This document shows, in pieces, positions 40,621 through 49,473 of a stretch of DNA of 64,000 nt; positions within the stretch are counted from its first letter, which is position 1; the number at the start of each line of letters is the position of its first letter. Under the pieces are notes generated by a model. That model searched no databases and was not told the origin of the DNA. It saw only the letters and a program-made list of their open reading frames with translations. This stretch comes from Streptosporangium sandarakinum. GTDB lineage: Bacteria > Actinomycetota > Actinomycetes > Streptosporangiales > Streptosporangiaceae. The stretch covers positions 992,001-1,056,000 of the forward strand of contig NZ_JACCCO010000003.1 of the NCBI RefSeq assembly GCF_013409935.1. The letters are read 5' to 3'. Position numbers and translations under genes: made by a program.

Positions 40621-41835
40621 ATGAAGGTGCCGATTGACGGGCCTCGACGCAGGCTCACCGGTTACCTCCGCCACAGGAAGGTCTCGGACCTTCCCGGGGT
40701 GACGGCCGTGGCGCGGATCGACCGGCGGACGAAGAGGCTCACCAAGCGCCTCCGCCCCGGGGAGATCGCGATCATCGACCACGTCGACGTCGACCGGGTG
40801 AGCGCGGAGGCGCTTGTCGCGTGCGGCGCGGCGGGCGTGATCAACGTGGCCGCGGGCATCAGCGGGCGCTACCCCAATCTCGGCCCGCAGATCATCGTCG
40901 AGGCCGGCGTGCCGTTCGTCGACAACGCCGGCCCCGAGCTGTTCGACCGGATCTCCGACGGAGACCTGGTCCGGCTGCACGACGGCGTCGTCCACCTCGA
41001 CGACGAGATCGTCGGCAAGGGCGACGTGCAGACGGCCGAGTCCGTCGAGGCCGCCATGGCCGAGGCGCGGGCCGGGCTGACCACGCAGATCGAGGCGTTC
41101 GCCACCAACACGATGGAGTACATCCAGCGTGAGCGCGACCTCCTCATCGACGGCGTCGGCGTGCCCGACGACGTCCACACCTCCATGGACGGCAGGCACG
41201 TCCTCATCGTGGTGCGCGGTTACCACTACAAGGAGGACATCGCCGTCCTGCGCCCCTACATCCGTGAGTACCGCCCCGTCATGATCGGGGTGGACGGCGG
41301 AGCCGACGCGCTCATCGAGGCCGGTTACCTCCCCGACGTCATCGTCGGCGACTTCGACTCGGTCTCGGACAAGGCCCTCACCTGCGGTGCCGAGCTGGTC
41401 GTGCACGCCTACCGGGACGGCCGCGCGCCGGGCCTGGAGCGGATCCAGCGGCTCGGCCGCGACGCCGTCGTCTTCCCCGCCGTCGGCACCAGCGAGGACA
41501 TCGCCATGCTGCTCGCCGACGACAAGGGCGCCGACCTGATCGTCGCCGTCGGCACCCACGCGACGCTGGTGGAGTTCCTCGACAAGGGACGCGCCGGCAT
41601 GGCCAGCACCTTCCTCACCCGCCTGCGGGTGGGCAGCAAGCTCGTCGACGCCAAGGGCGTCAGCCGGCTGTACCGCAGCCGGATCTCCACCTCGTCACTG
41701 CTCCTGCTCGTGGCCACCACGCTGATCACCATGGGGGTGGCGATCATCGTCTCCCCGGTGGGCAAGATCTGGCTGGACAGCGTCCGCGACATCTGGAACG
41801 GCTTCATCTTCTGGTTGGTCGGACTCTTCTCGTGA
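40621..41835 (+). CDS. steA: SteA-like cytokinetic ring protein
   Basis: The 404-residue protein is related to SteA (Cg1603 of Corynebacterium glutamicum, Rv1697), which with SteB sits at the division septum and promotes cell separation through the RipA hydrolase. It has a thiamin-pyrophosphokinase-like core (about 190-310, MIGVDGGADALIEAGYLPDVIVGDFDS) and one C-terminal membrane helix (about 362-382). I chose ATG 40621, with AGGA eight bases upstream; ATG 40612 is an alternative. No thiamine enzyme activity should be assumed. The stop overlaps the next GTG. Confidence 0.85.
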   Translation: MKVPIDGPRRRLTGYLRHRKVSDLPGVTAVARIDRRTKRLTKRLRPGEIAIIDHVDVDRVSAEALVACGAAGVINVAAGISGRYPNLGPQIIVEAGVPFVDNAGPELFDRISDGDLVRLHDGVVHLDDEIVGKGDVQTAESVEAAMAEARAGLTTQIEAFATNTMEYIQRERDLLIDGVGVPDDVHTSMDGRHVLIVVRGYHYKEDIAVLRPYIREYRPVMIGVDGGADALIEAGYLPDVIVGDFDSVSDKALTCGAELVVHAYRDGRAPGLERIQRLGRDAVVFPAVGTSEDIAMLLADDKGADLIVAVGTHATLVEFLDKGRAGMASTFLTRLRVGSKLVDAKGVSRLYRSRISTSSLLLLVATTLITMGVAIIVSPVGKIWLDSVRDIWNGFIFWLVGLFS

Positions 41836-42797
41836 TCGATTTCCGCTATCACCTCGTCTCCATCGTCGCGATCTTCCTGGCGCTGTCGGTCGGCATCGTG
41901 CTCGGCACCAGCTTCCTGGAGGACCCCGCCATCAAGGCGACGGAGATCTTCGCCAACCAGCTCCGAGTGAGCAACGAGGAGTACCGCGACCAACTGGAGG
42001 CCGTGCAGAAGCGCGAGGCGGCCAACGACGCCTTCGTCACCGACGCGGCCCCCCGACTGGTGCAGAACGCCCTCGCCACGGAGAGCGTCGCCATCGTCGA
42101 GGCCCCCGGCGTCACGAACGCCGTGCGCGAGGGGGTCCAGGACCTCCTCGTCAAGGCGGGGGCCACGGTGACCGGCCGGGTCGTCCTCGACGAGAGCTAC
42201 GTCGACGCGGCCCAGGCGGCCCTCATCGAGAAGCTCGCCGACGACGCCAAGCCGGCCGACATGACCTTCCCCGCGGACGCCACGCCGTACCGGAAGGTGG
42301 CGACCGCGCTCGCCGACGCGATCGTGACCGACGACCCGGCCCAGATCGGCAAGGAGAACCCGGTGGCCGCCGGGGTCCTGGACGCCTTCGAGGCCGGCGG
42401 GCTGCTCACCGTCACCGGCGAGCCGGCCAAGCGCGCCGCCCTGGCCGTGCTGATCGCCCCGGCCGAGCCGTACACCGGGGAGGGCGCGGCCCAGCAGGCG
42501 AACGCGCTCGTGTCGATGGCGCTGGGCCTGGACGAGACCGGCCGGGGCGTCGTCGTGGCCGGCGGGCCGTCCTCCGCCACGACGGGTGGCGTCGTCGCGG
42601 CGCTGCGTGACGACACCGCCGCCGCCGAGAAGGTCTCCACCGTCGACAACGCCGATAAGCCCATGGGGCGGGTCGTGGTGGTCTACGCTCTGCGGGAGCA
42701 ACTGTCCGGGGCCACCGGCCAGTACGGCATCGGCCCGGGCGTCTCGGGTGTCGAGCCCAGCGCGTCGCCGGCCCCCACGGCCACCTCCGGAGGATGA
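41832..42797 (+). CDS. steB: SteB/MctB-like single-pass membrane protein
   Basis: This 321-residue protein begins MIDFRYHLVSIVAIFLALSV, one membrane helix (about 7-26) preceded by a short cytoplasmic end, then a coiled coil (about 45-75) and an extracytoplasmic domain. The family was first named a copper transporter (MctB, Rv1698), but SteB of C. glutamicum works as the partner of SteA in cell separation. The GTGA overlap with steA supports the pairing. A Pro/Ala/Thr-rich tail ends the protein. Confidence 0.85.
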   Translation: MIDFRYHLVSIVAIFLALSVGIVLGTSFLEDPAIKATEIFANQLRVSNEEYRDQLEAVQKREAANDAFVTDAAPRLVQNALATESVAIVEAPGVTNAVREGVQDLLVKAGATVTGRVVLDESYVDAAQAALIEKLADDAKPADMTFPADATPYRKVATALADAIVTDDPAQIGKENPVAAGVLDAFEAGGLLTVTGEPAKRAALAVLIAPAEPYTGEGAAQQANALVSMALGLDETGRGVVVAGGPSSATTGGVVAALRDDTAAAEKVSTVDNADKPMGRVVVVYALREQLSGATGQYGIGPGVSGVEPSASPAPTATSGG

Positions 42798-42801
42798 CCC
42801 G

Positions 42802-43665
42802 ATGGCTCGTCGCGCTCTCACCGCCGCCCTGGCCGGCGCACTCCTCGGCGCGGCCGCGGCCCGCGCCGCGTACGCGGCCTTCACCCGCAGGCCGCCGGTC
42901 GGCGACGCCGAGACCTGGAGCCGCACCAACCACCGGGGCGAGCCCATCACGCTTCTGGAGGGCCCGGCGTTCGTCGCGGGCGCGGGTGTCGCCGCCGCGG
43001 CGGTCCCCGGCCTGCCCGCCCGGGTCCGCGCGGCCGCGCTGCTGGCCGCGGCCGGCGCCGGCGGCCTGGGCGCCTACGACGACCTGTACGGCGTGACGGC
43101 CTCCAAGGGGTTCCGGGGCCACCTGGGCGCGCTGGCCAAGGGCGAGGTCACCAGCGGCGCGGTGAAGATCGCCGGGATCGGCCTGACCGGGCTGGCCGCG
43201 GCCGCGCTGACCGCGCGTCGGCCCGCCGACGCGGTGATCGACGGCATGCTGGTCGCGGGCGCCGCCAACCTGGCCAACCTGTTCGACCTGCGCCCGGGCC
43301 GCGCCATCAAGGTCGGCCTGCTCGCCGGCGCGCCGCTGCTCGCCGCGGGCCTGCGCCGCGGCGACCCGGTGGCCGCGGCCCTGGCCGCGCTGCCGCTCGG
43401 CGCTTCGGCCGCCCTGCTGCCCGAGGACCTGGGTGAGCGGGCGATGCTGGGCGACGCCGGGGCCAACGCGCTGGGCGCGCTGCTCGGCCTGGCCGCCGCC
43501 GTCACCCTGGGGCGTCCAGGCCGTCTGGCCGCGCTCGGCACCGTGGCCGCGCTGACCGCCGCCTCGGAGAAGGTCAGCTTCACCAAGGTCATCGCCGGCA
43601 ACCCGGTGCTCAACCGCATCGACATGCTCGGCCGCCGTCCCCCGGAGCAGGCGCCCGCCGGCTGA
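42802..43665 (+). CDS. MraY/WecA-like polyprenyl-phosphate sugar-phosphate transferase
   Basis: The 287-residue polytopic protein (about nine membrane segments) resembles glycosyltransferase family 4 (pfam00953), which moves a sugar-1-phosphate from a UDP-sugar to undecaprenyl phosphate. The metal-binding GAYDDLYG, a second motif LANLFDLRPGRAIK and GDAGANALGALLG are present. It is shorter than MraY (about 320-360) and is not the murein gene by context. The ribosome binding site GGAGG lies eight bases upstream. It overlaps the MurJ-like gene by one base, so the two probably act on the same lipid carrier. Confidence 0.78.
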   Translation: MARRALTAALAGALLGAAAARAAYAAFTRRPPVGDAETWSRTNHRGEPITLLEGPAFVAGAGVAAAAVPGLPARVRAAALLAAAGAGGLGAYDDLYGVTASKGFRGHLGALAKGEVTSGAVKIAGIGLTGLAAAALTARRPADAVIDGMLVAGAANLANLFDLRPGRAIKVGLLAGAPLLAAGLRRGDPVAAALAALPLGASAALLPEDLGERAMLGDAGANALGALLGLAAAVTLGRPGRLAALGTVAALTAASEKVSFTKVIAGNPVLNRIDMLGRRPPEQAPAG

Positions 43666-45407
43666 TGCGAAGGAAGATCGGGCAGGGGGTCGCGGGCGCG
43701 GCGCTCCTCATCGGGATCGTCACCATGGCCGCCCGGATCATCGGGTTCGGCCGGTACTGGGTCCAGTCGCACACCGTCGCCAACTCCTGCCTGAGCACCG
43801 CCTACAACACCGCCAACTACGTCCCCAACATCGTCTTCGAGCTGGTGGCCGGTGGCGCGCTGGCCGGGATGGTGGTCCCGGTGCTGGCCTCGGCCGCCTC
43901 CCGGTCCGGCGACGATCCCGGTGCCCGGGAGGAGGCCGGCCGGATCACCTCGGCGCTGCTCACCTGGACGATGCTGGTCCTGGTGCCGCTGACCCTGCTC
44001 ATCGCGGTCCTGGCCGGGCCGATCGTCTCGCTGCTGAGCGGCGACGCCAGGGAGTGCGACCTGTCGCAGGTCGTCGCGGCCGGGACGGACATGCTCGTCG
44101 TCTTCGCCCCCCGCATGATCTTCTTCGGGCTCGCCGTGGTCCTGTACGGCGTGCTGCAGGCCCACCGGCGGTTCATGGGGCCCGCGCTGGCGCCGCTGGT
44201 CTCCAGTCTGGTCGTGGTCGCCTCCCTCGTGGCGTTCGAGGCGGTGAACGGCGGCGCCGCCGATGACCTGTCGCGCCTGACCCCGGCCGGGAGCCTGACG
44301 CTGTCCGTGGGCGCGACCGTCGCGGCCGCGGCGATGGTGCTGACCGTGCTCGGCCCGGTGGCGCGGCTGGGGCTGCGGCTGCGGCCCTCGCTGTCGTTCC
44401 CGCCCGGGGTGGCGGCCCGCGCCCGGCGCCTGGCGGTCGCGAACCTGGCCGTGCTGGTGGCCCAGCAGGTCACGCTGACGGTCGTGGTCCGGCTGGCCAA
44501 CCACTTCGGCGGGGCGGGCGTGGTGGGCGTCTACACCTACGCCTGGGCGCTGTTCCAACTGCCCTTCGCGGTGTTCGTGGTACCGGTGGCCACCAGTTCG
44601 TTCCCGCTGTTGTCCACCCGGGCGGCCGATGGCGACCGGACCGGGTTCGACGACCTCGCGTCGTCCACCACGCGGGTGGTGCTGCTGGTGACGGGGCTGT
44701 CGGCCGGGGTGATGGCGGCGGTCGCCACGCCCGTGGCGCGGGTCTTCGTGGCGGGCACCGAGGGCGGCGACCCCCCGGCGATGGCCCGCGCGGTCGCGTT
44801 CTTCGCGCTCGGCCTGGTGGGCTACGGCCTGATGTTCCACCTCGCGCGGGTGCTGTACGCCCGCGGCGAGGGAAGGGCGGCGGCGCTCGCCTCGGTCGCC
44901 GGGTGGGCGGTCGCGCTGGCCGCGCAGGTCGTGCTGGCCCGCGCCGCCGCGGACGACCCCTCGCAGGTGGTGGGACGGCTGGCGCTGGGCAGCACCGCCG
45001 GTGTGACGGCCGGCGGGGCGCTGCTGGCGCTGGCCGTACGCCGGGGCGCGGGGGCCGGGGCGCTGGCCGGGACGGGGCGGGCACTGCTCGCCGCGGTGCT
45101 CGGCGGGGCCGCCGCCTACGGCGCCGGCCTGGTCGTCGCGGACGCCCTGACGGGCACGTCGACGTGGACGAGCGTGATCGCCGGGGTGGTGGCCGCCCTG
45201 GCGGGCGCGGCGGCGTTCGCGGTCGTGGCCGTGGTGGTCGACGGGCCGGACGCCCGGGCGCTGCTCGGCGGGATCGGCGGGCTGGGCAGGATCACCGGGT
45301 CCGGCGGCCCCGGCGGAGGCAAGGGGATGTCCGCCACAGGAGGGAGACGCTCCGATGGCCGAGACGGCGCGGGCGGCGTCACGGGAGGGGGATGTTCCGA
45401 TGGCTGA
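43665..45407 (+). CDS. MurJ-like lipid II flippase family protein (MOP superfamily)
   Basis: The 580-residue protein has about 14 membrane helices and starts with ITMAARIIGFGRYWVQ-like sequence (TMAARIIGFGRYWVQ), the MurJ/MviN N-terminal pattern, then YNTANYVPNIVFELVAGGAL and FELVAGGALAGMVVPVL. MurJ proteins flip lipid-linked glycan precursors. Actinobacteria have another murJ near the replication terminus or origin genes, so this one may serve a different polymer; that is inference. The last 40 residues are a Gly/Arg/Asp-rich tail. It overlaps the upstream transferase by one base and the downstream glycosyltransferase by eight. Confidence 0.85.
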   Translation: MRRKIGQGVAGAALLIGIVTMAARIIGFGRYWVQSHTVANSCLSTAYNTANYVPNIVFELVAGGALAGMVVPVLASAASRSGDDPGAREEAGRITSALLTWTMLVLVPLTLLIAVLAGPIVSLLSGDARECDLSQVVAAGTDMLVVFAPRMIFFGLAVVLYGVLQAHRRFMGPALAPLVSSLVVVASLVAFEAVNGGAADDLSRLTPAGSLTLSVGATVAAAAMVLTVLGPVARLGLRLRPSLSFPPGVAARARRLAVANLAVLVAQQVTLTVVVRLANHFGGAGVVGVYTYAWALFQLPFAVFVVPVATSSFPLLSTRAADGDRTGFDDLASSTTRVVLLVTGLSAGVMAAVATPVARVFVAGTEGGDPPAMARAVAFFALGLVGYGLMFHLARVLYARGEGRAAALASVAGWAVALAAQVVLARAAADDPSQVVGRLALGSTAGVTAGGALLALAVRRGAGAGALAGTGRALLAAVLGGAAAYGAGLVVADALTGTSTWTSVIAGVVAALAGAAAFAVVAVVVDGPDARALLGGIGGLGRITGSGGPGGGKGMSATGGRRSDGRDGAGGVTGGGCSDG

Positions 45408-46569
45408 GGCGGCGCGGGTGGCGTTCGTGCTGGGGACCAGCGCGGGCGGGGTCGGGCGGCACGTCGCGATGCTGGCCGGCGGGCTGGCGGAGCGGGGAGT
45501 GCGGGTGGTCGTGGCGGGCCCGCCGGCCACCGGGGAGAGCTTCGGGTTCGGCCGTCTCGGGGCGCGGTTCACGCCCGTGCCGATCTCGGACCGGCCCCGT
45601 CCCAGGGGGGACCTCCAGGCGCTGCGCCGGCTGCGGGCGCTGCGCGGCGCCGACGTCGTGCACGCCCACGGGCTGCGCGCCGGGGCGCTGGCCGCGCTCG
45701 CGCTGGCCGGGACCGGCACGCCCCTGGTGGTGACGCTGCACAACGCCGCCACCGCCGGCGGCGCGGTCGGCGCGGTCCACGCCGTCCTGGAGCGGATCGT
45801 GGCCCGCCGGGCCGACCGCGTCCTGGTGGTCTCCGCCGACCTGGGAGAGCGGATGCGCCGGCTCGGGGCGCGGCACGTGGCGGACGCGGTGGTCCCGGCG
45901 CCCCCGCTGGCCCCGTCCGGGCGCCCGCCCGCGCGGGTGCGGGCGGAACTCGGCGTGGGCGAGCGCCCGGTCCTGCTGACGGTCGCCAGGCTCGCCCAGC
46001 AGAAGGGCCTGGAGACGCTGCTCGACGTCGCCGCCGCCTTCGCTCCCGGCGCGGGGGAGGAGCGGGGACCGGAGTCCCCGGCAGCGGGGGAGGAGCGGGG
46101 GCCGGTTTTCCTGGTGGCCGGTGAGGGGCCGCTGCGCGGGCCGCTGCGGGAGCGGATCGACCGCGAGGGGCTGCCGGTGCGGCTGCTGGGCGACCGCGGC
46201 GACGTCGCGGACCTGCTCACCGTGGCCAGGGCGCTGCTGGTGCCGAGCCGATGGGAGGGGCAGCCGCTCACCGTCCAGGAGGCGCTGCGGGCCGGGGTGC
46301 CCGTCGTGGCCACCGCCGTGGGCGGCCTGCCCGCCATGGTGGGGGAGGCCGGGCTGCTGGTGCCGTACGGCGACGCGGACGCCATGCGCGAGGCGGTGGC
46401 CCGGGTGCTGGCCGACGACGGGCTCGCCCGGGACCTGGGGCGGGCGGCGGTCCTGAGGGGGCGCGCGCTGCCCGGCCGCCGGGAGGCGTTGGAGGCCGCG
46501 CTGGCGGTTTACCGGACGCTGTTCGGGGGAGGCGCAGGGTTGGAACAACCGACCACGCCTGATCGTTGA
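45400..46569 (+). CDS. GT4-family (GT-B) glycosyltransferase
   Basis: The 389-residue protein has the two Rossmann-like halves of GT-B enzymes: FVLGTSAGGVGRHVAML at the start, then VVTLHNAATAG, and in the second half LLTVARLAQQKGLETLL, VAGEGPLRGPL and the C-terminal SRWEGQPLTVQEALRAGVP (EX7E-type motif). It would transfer a hexose from a nucleotide sugar. ATG 45400 follows GGGAGGGGG; a near-identical duplicate start lies at 45355 (45 bases earlier), giving an extra MAETARAAS. It overlaps the MurJ-like gene and is the last in the chain. Confidence 0.85.
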   Translation: MAEAARVAFVLGTSAGGVGRHVAMLAGGLAERGVRVVVAGPPATGESFGFGRLGARFTPVPISDRPRPRGDLQALRRLRALRGADVVHAHGLRAGALAALALAGTGTPLVVTLHNAATAGGAVGAVHAVLERIVARRADRVLVVSADLGERMRRLGARHVADAVVPAPPLAPSGRPPARVRAELGVGERPVLLTVARLAQQKGLETLLDVAAAFAPGAGEERGPESPAAGEERGPVFLVAGEGPLRGPLRERIDREGLPVRLLGDRGDVADLLTVARALLVPSRWEGQPLTVQEALRAGVPVVATAVGGLPAMVGEAGLLVPYGDADAMREAVARVLADDGLARDLGRAAVLRGRALPGRREALEAALAVYRTLFGGGAGLEQPTTPDR

Positions 46570-46604
46570 ATTAGGCGGTTCCAAGCCACCCACCTATACT
46601 GGCT

Positions 46605-46746
46605 TGGTTAGGGGGGGAGTATCCCTTCGCGACAGTCTCGTCATCACGGTGCCGCCCCGCTCCATGGGGCCCCCGGGGCTGTCGGTCCGCGTTCTTCCGC
46701 GGGCGGGAGAGACCTCCGGCAGTCAGTCGTGCGCGCCGCCGGAGGT
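46605..46746 (+). promoter_or_regulatory. yybP-ykoY-type (Mn2+) riboswitch upstream of terC
   Basis: The leader of the TerC gene contains the conserved GGGGAGTA (46614-46621), TCGTCATCACGG (46638-46649) and GAGAGACC (46707-46714) blocks in the order and spacing of the yybP-ykoY manganese-sensing aptamer. ACCTCCGGC (46712-46720) is perfectly complementary to GCCGGAGGT (46738-46746), which contains the terC ribosome binding site GGAGG. The aptamer's first stem would use the same CCTCC to pair with the G-run at 46611-46617, so metal binding should free the ribosome binding site. The mechanism is inferred from pairing. Confidence 0.8.
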
Positions 46747-46754
46747 TACCAACC

Positions 46755-47747
46755 GTGATCGTTCCTGTCTGGGCTTGGATCGCCGTCATCGGCGGCCTTC
46801 TCGTGGTCCTCGCCCTCGATCTGTGGATCGTCGACCGGGGCGAGCCCCGCGAGTTCTCCATGAAGCAGGCGGGGGCGTGGGTCGGCTTCTACGTCACGCT
46901 CGCCGTCATCTTCGCCGTCGTGCTGTGGATCACCAGCGGGGCGACCTCCGCGGCGCAGTTCGTCGCCGGCTATATCACCGAGTACAGCCTGAGCGTCGAC
47001 AACCTGTTCATCTTCTACATCATCATGACCCGCTTCGCGGTGCCCAAGGTCCACCAGCACAAGGTGCTGCTGGTCGGCATCCTGATGGCGCTGGTCATGC
47101 GAGGCGTCTTCATCGCCGTGGGCGCCGCCGCGCTGTCGAGCTTCAGCTGGCTGTTCTACGTCTTCGGCCTCTTCCTCATCTACACCGCCGTCCAGCTCAT
47201 CCGCCAGCACGGCGAGGACGAGGACGACTTCAACGAGAACGCGGTCCTGCGCTGGGCCCGCCGGGCGCTGCCGCACACCGACGACTACGTGGGCTCCCGG
47301 GTCTTCGTCAAGATCGGTGGCAAGCGCATGGTCACCCCGATGCTGATCGTGATGGTCGCCATCGGCACCACCGACCTGCTGTTCGCGCTCGACTCGATCC
47401 CGGCGATCTTCGGTCTCACCACCGACGCCTTCATCGTCTTCACCGCCAACGTGTTCGCACTGATGGGCCTGCGCCAGCTCTACTTCCTGCTGGGCGGGCT
47501 GCTGCAGAAGCTCGTCTACATCAGCTACGGTCTGGCGTTCATCCTTGGTTTCATCGGGGTTAAGCTGATTCTCGAGGCGCTGCACTCCAGCGGCGTCTCC
47601 TGGGCACCGGAGGTGCCGATCTGGCTCTCGCTGGCGGTCATCGGCGTCACCATGACGGTCACCACCGTCGCCAGCCTGGTGAAAGCCCGCCGCGACGAGA
47701 GCAGGAACAGGGAAGTGACCACCCCCGCGGGTGCCGAACAGGGCTAG
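46755..47747 (+). CDS. TerC-family integral membrane protein
   Basis: The 330-residue protein has about nine membrane helices and the TerC landmarks ITEYSLSVDNLFIFYIIM and DLLFALDSIPAIFGLT with acidic residues inside the membrane. TerC proteins, including Alx and YkoY, are linked to manganese efflux and metalation of secreted proteins, and earlier to tellurite resistance. The GTG start has GGAGG nine bases upstream, sequestered in a riboswitch expression platform. It stands alone between the glycosyltransferase and psd genes. Confidence 0.93.
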   Translation: MIVPVWAWIAVIGGLLVVLALDLWIVDRGEPREFSMKQAGAWVGFYVTLAVIFAVVLWITSGATSAAQFVAGYITEYSLSVDNLFIFYIIMTRFAVPKVHQHKVLLVGILMALVMRGVFIAVGAAALSSFSWLFYVFGLFLIYTAVQLIRQHGEDEDDFNENAVLRWARRALPHTDDYVGSRVFVKIGGKRMVTPMLIVMVAIGTTDLLFALDSIPAIFGLTTDAFIVFTANVFALMGLRQLYFLLGGLLQKLVYISYGLAFILGFIGVKLILEALHSSGVSWAPEVPIWLSLAVIGVTMTVTTVASLVKARRDESRNREVTTPAGAEQG

Positions 47748-47873
47748 AGGATCGGCGCCCGAGGCGGTTTTCTTGTCTGGTTCCGCCGTATAAGGGTTAT
47801 GAGATGGGTAGCATCCTGCCTCAAGCAGGTAGACATACCGGTCTAACGCCGCAATACATCACAAAGGTTCCCC

Positions 47874-48521
47874 GTGTCCCACGATTCAGCAAGCCCTCAG
47901 CCCGGCCGGATCAGACTGGCTCGTGGCGTTTCCCCGTGGCTTCTCCCGACCGTGGCCGCCGCCACGGCGACCTCGCTGCTCAGCCGCCGTGACCGGCGCT
48001 GGGCCCTGGCGGCCCTCCCGCTGACCGCGCTCACCGGCGGGATGCTCTGGTTCTTCCGCGACCCCGACCGCGTGCCGGGCACAGCGCGCGTCCTGTCCCC
48101 CGCGGACGGCGTGGTGCAGAGCATCGACCCGTGGCCCGACGGCCGCACGCGGGTGGCCATCTTCATGAGCCCGCTCAACGTGCACGTCAACCGCGCGCCG
48201 CTGGCCGGCACGGTCACCTCCGTCGAGCACGTCCCCGGCGGGTTCCTGCCCGCTTTCAACAAGGACAGTGACTCCAACGAGCGCGTCGTGTGGCACCTGG
48301 ACACCGAACTCGGCGACATCGAGCTGGTCCAGATCGCCGGTGCCGTCGCCCGGCGCATCGTGCCCTACCTGGCGGCGGGCGCCAAGGTCGTGCGGGGCGA
48401 GCGGATCGGCCTCATCCGGCTGGGCTCGCGGGTGGACGTCTACCTGCCCGAGGGGATCGCCCCCGCCGTGTCGGTCGGACAGAAGACCGTCGCGGGGGTG
48501 ACCGGTCTTGACCACGGCTGA
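47874..48521 (+). CDS. psd: Phosphatidylserine decarboxylase proenzyme
   Basis: Psd makes phosphatidylethanolamine from phosphatidylserine. The 215-residue short form has a membrane segment near residues 40-62 and conserved LSPADGVVQ, IFMSPLNVHVNRAP and NERVVW. Self-cleavage occurs in the IRLGSRVDVYLP motif: Ser185 should become the pyruvoyl group; the LGSR form replaces the LGST of the long family. GTG 47874 follows AAAGG. It overlaps pssA by 14 bases. Confidence 0.94.
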   Translation: MSHDSASPQPGRIRLARGVSPWLLPTVAAATATSLLSRRDRRWALAALPLTALTGGMLWFFRDPDRVPGTARVLSPADGVVQSIDPWPDGRTRVAIFMSPLNVHVNRAPLAGTVTSVEHVPGGFLPAFNKDSDSNERVVWHLDTELGDIELVQIAGAVARRIVPYLAAGAKVVRGERIGLIRLGSRVDVYLPEGIAPAVSVGQKTVAGVTGLDHG

Positions 48522-49338
48522 CGCCGGCTGGCCGCTCGACGAGACGGACGACGAGCCGCGCGGCCCCGTCGGCAAGGCGTTCCGGCTCTCGGCCGCCGAC
48601 TCCCTGTCGCTCGGCAACGCGCTGTGCGGCTTCCTGGCCGTGTGCGTGCTGGCCTGGTCGGCCATCCGCGCGCTGCAGGAGGGCAAGCCGTTCGAGGCCG
48701 ACCCCCGGTTCTTCGGCACCGCCGTCGTGCTGCTGCTGATCGGCGCCACCTGTGACCTGTTCGACGGCCTGGTGGCCCGCAAGTTCCGCGCCTCGGCCAT
48801 GGGCGCGGAGCTGGACAACCTCGCCGACGTCATCAGCTTCGGCTTCGCCCCGGCGTTCATGGTCGTCATCTGGGCGGGTTTCAATCCCGCCACCCCGTTC
48901 CCGCTGGTGATGGTGGCCGCGGCGTCGGTGCTGCTGGCCGGCGTCATCCGGCTCGCCAGGTTCGCCTGCGTCAAGACCAAGAGCGGCGACTTCATGGGTC
49001 TGCCCATCCCCATGGGCGCGATGACGGTGGTGTCGATCGTCCTTCTGTTCCCGCCGTCGAAGCTGGCGGTGGTGCCCATCCTGGGCGTGGCCTACCTCAT
49101 GGTCAGCCGGATCGAGTACCCCAAGCCCAAGGGCAACCTGGCGGCCGTCGTGCTGGCCTGGATGATGATCAACGTCGCCTGCCTGACCATATGGGCCGCC
49201 GGGCTGTCCGGGGGCGATTCGCTGATCAAGGTCGGGGCCGTCATGCAGATCGCCATCGTGGCCGCCATCCCGCTGCGCGTGCTGATGTTCAAGCGGGCCA
49301 AGCGCAAGGAGCGCAAGGAAGCCGAGCGCGTCGGCTGA
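48508..49338 (+). CDS. pssA: CDP-diacylglycerol-serine O-phosphatidyltransferase
   Basis: PssA condenses CDP-diacylglycerol with serine to phosphatidylserine, the substrate of psd. The 276-residue membrane protein has the CDP-alcohol motif DGLVARKFRASAMGAELDNLAD split as DGxxAR(8)GxxxDxxxD and about six to eight hydrophobic segments. The start is TTG 48508, giving MTTADAGWP, 14 bases inside psd, so the two genes are co-translated. A basic C-terminus (KRAKRKERKE) ends it. Confidence 0.93.
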   Translation: MTTADAGWPLDETDDEPRGPVGKAFRLSAADSLSLGNALCGFLAVCVLAWSAIRALQEGKPFEADPRFFGTAVVLLLIGATCDLFDGLVARKFRASAMGAELDNLADVISFGFAPAFMVVIWAGFNPATPFPLVMVAAASVLLAGVIRLARFACVKTKSGDFMGLPIPMGAMTVVSIVLLFPPSKLAVVPILGVAYLMVSRIEYPKPKGNLAAVVLAWMMINVACLTIWAAGLSGGDSLIKVGAVMQIAIVAAIPLRVLMFKRAKRKERKEAERVG

Positions 49339-49473
49339 CGGCCGGGCGCACGGCTCCCCGCGGGCTCCCGCCCGGCGGGCCGTGCGCCCGCGCGGCCGTT
49401 CACGGACGGTGCGCGACGGTCCCGCGCGGCGGGTCCGGGCGCCGGCCGTACGGCGCGCGGACCCGCCGGAGGC

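Noticed and set aside
43074..46385. Minus-strand frame of 1,103 residues over the MraY-like, MurJ-like and GT4 genes
   Set aside because: Typical high-GC antisense frame rich in Arg, Pro and Ser; the plus-strand genes have clear families.
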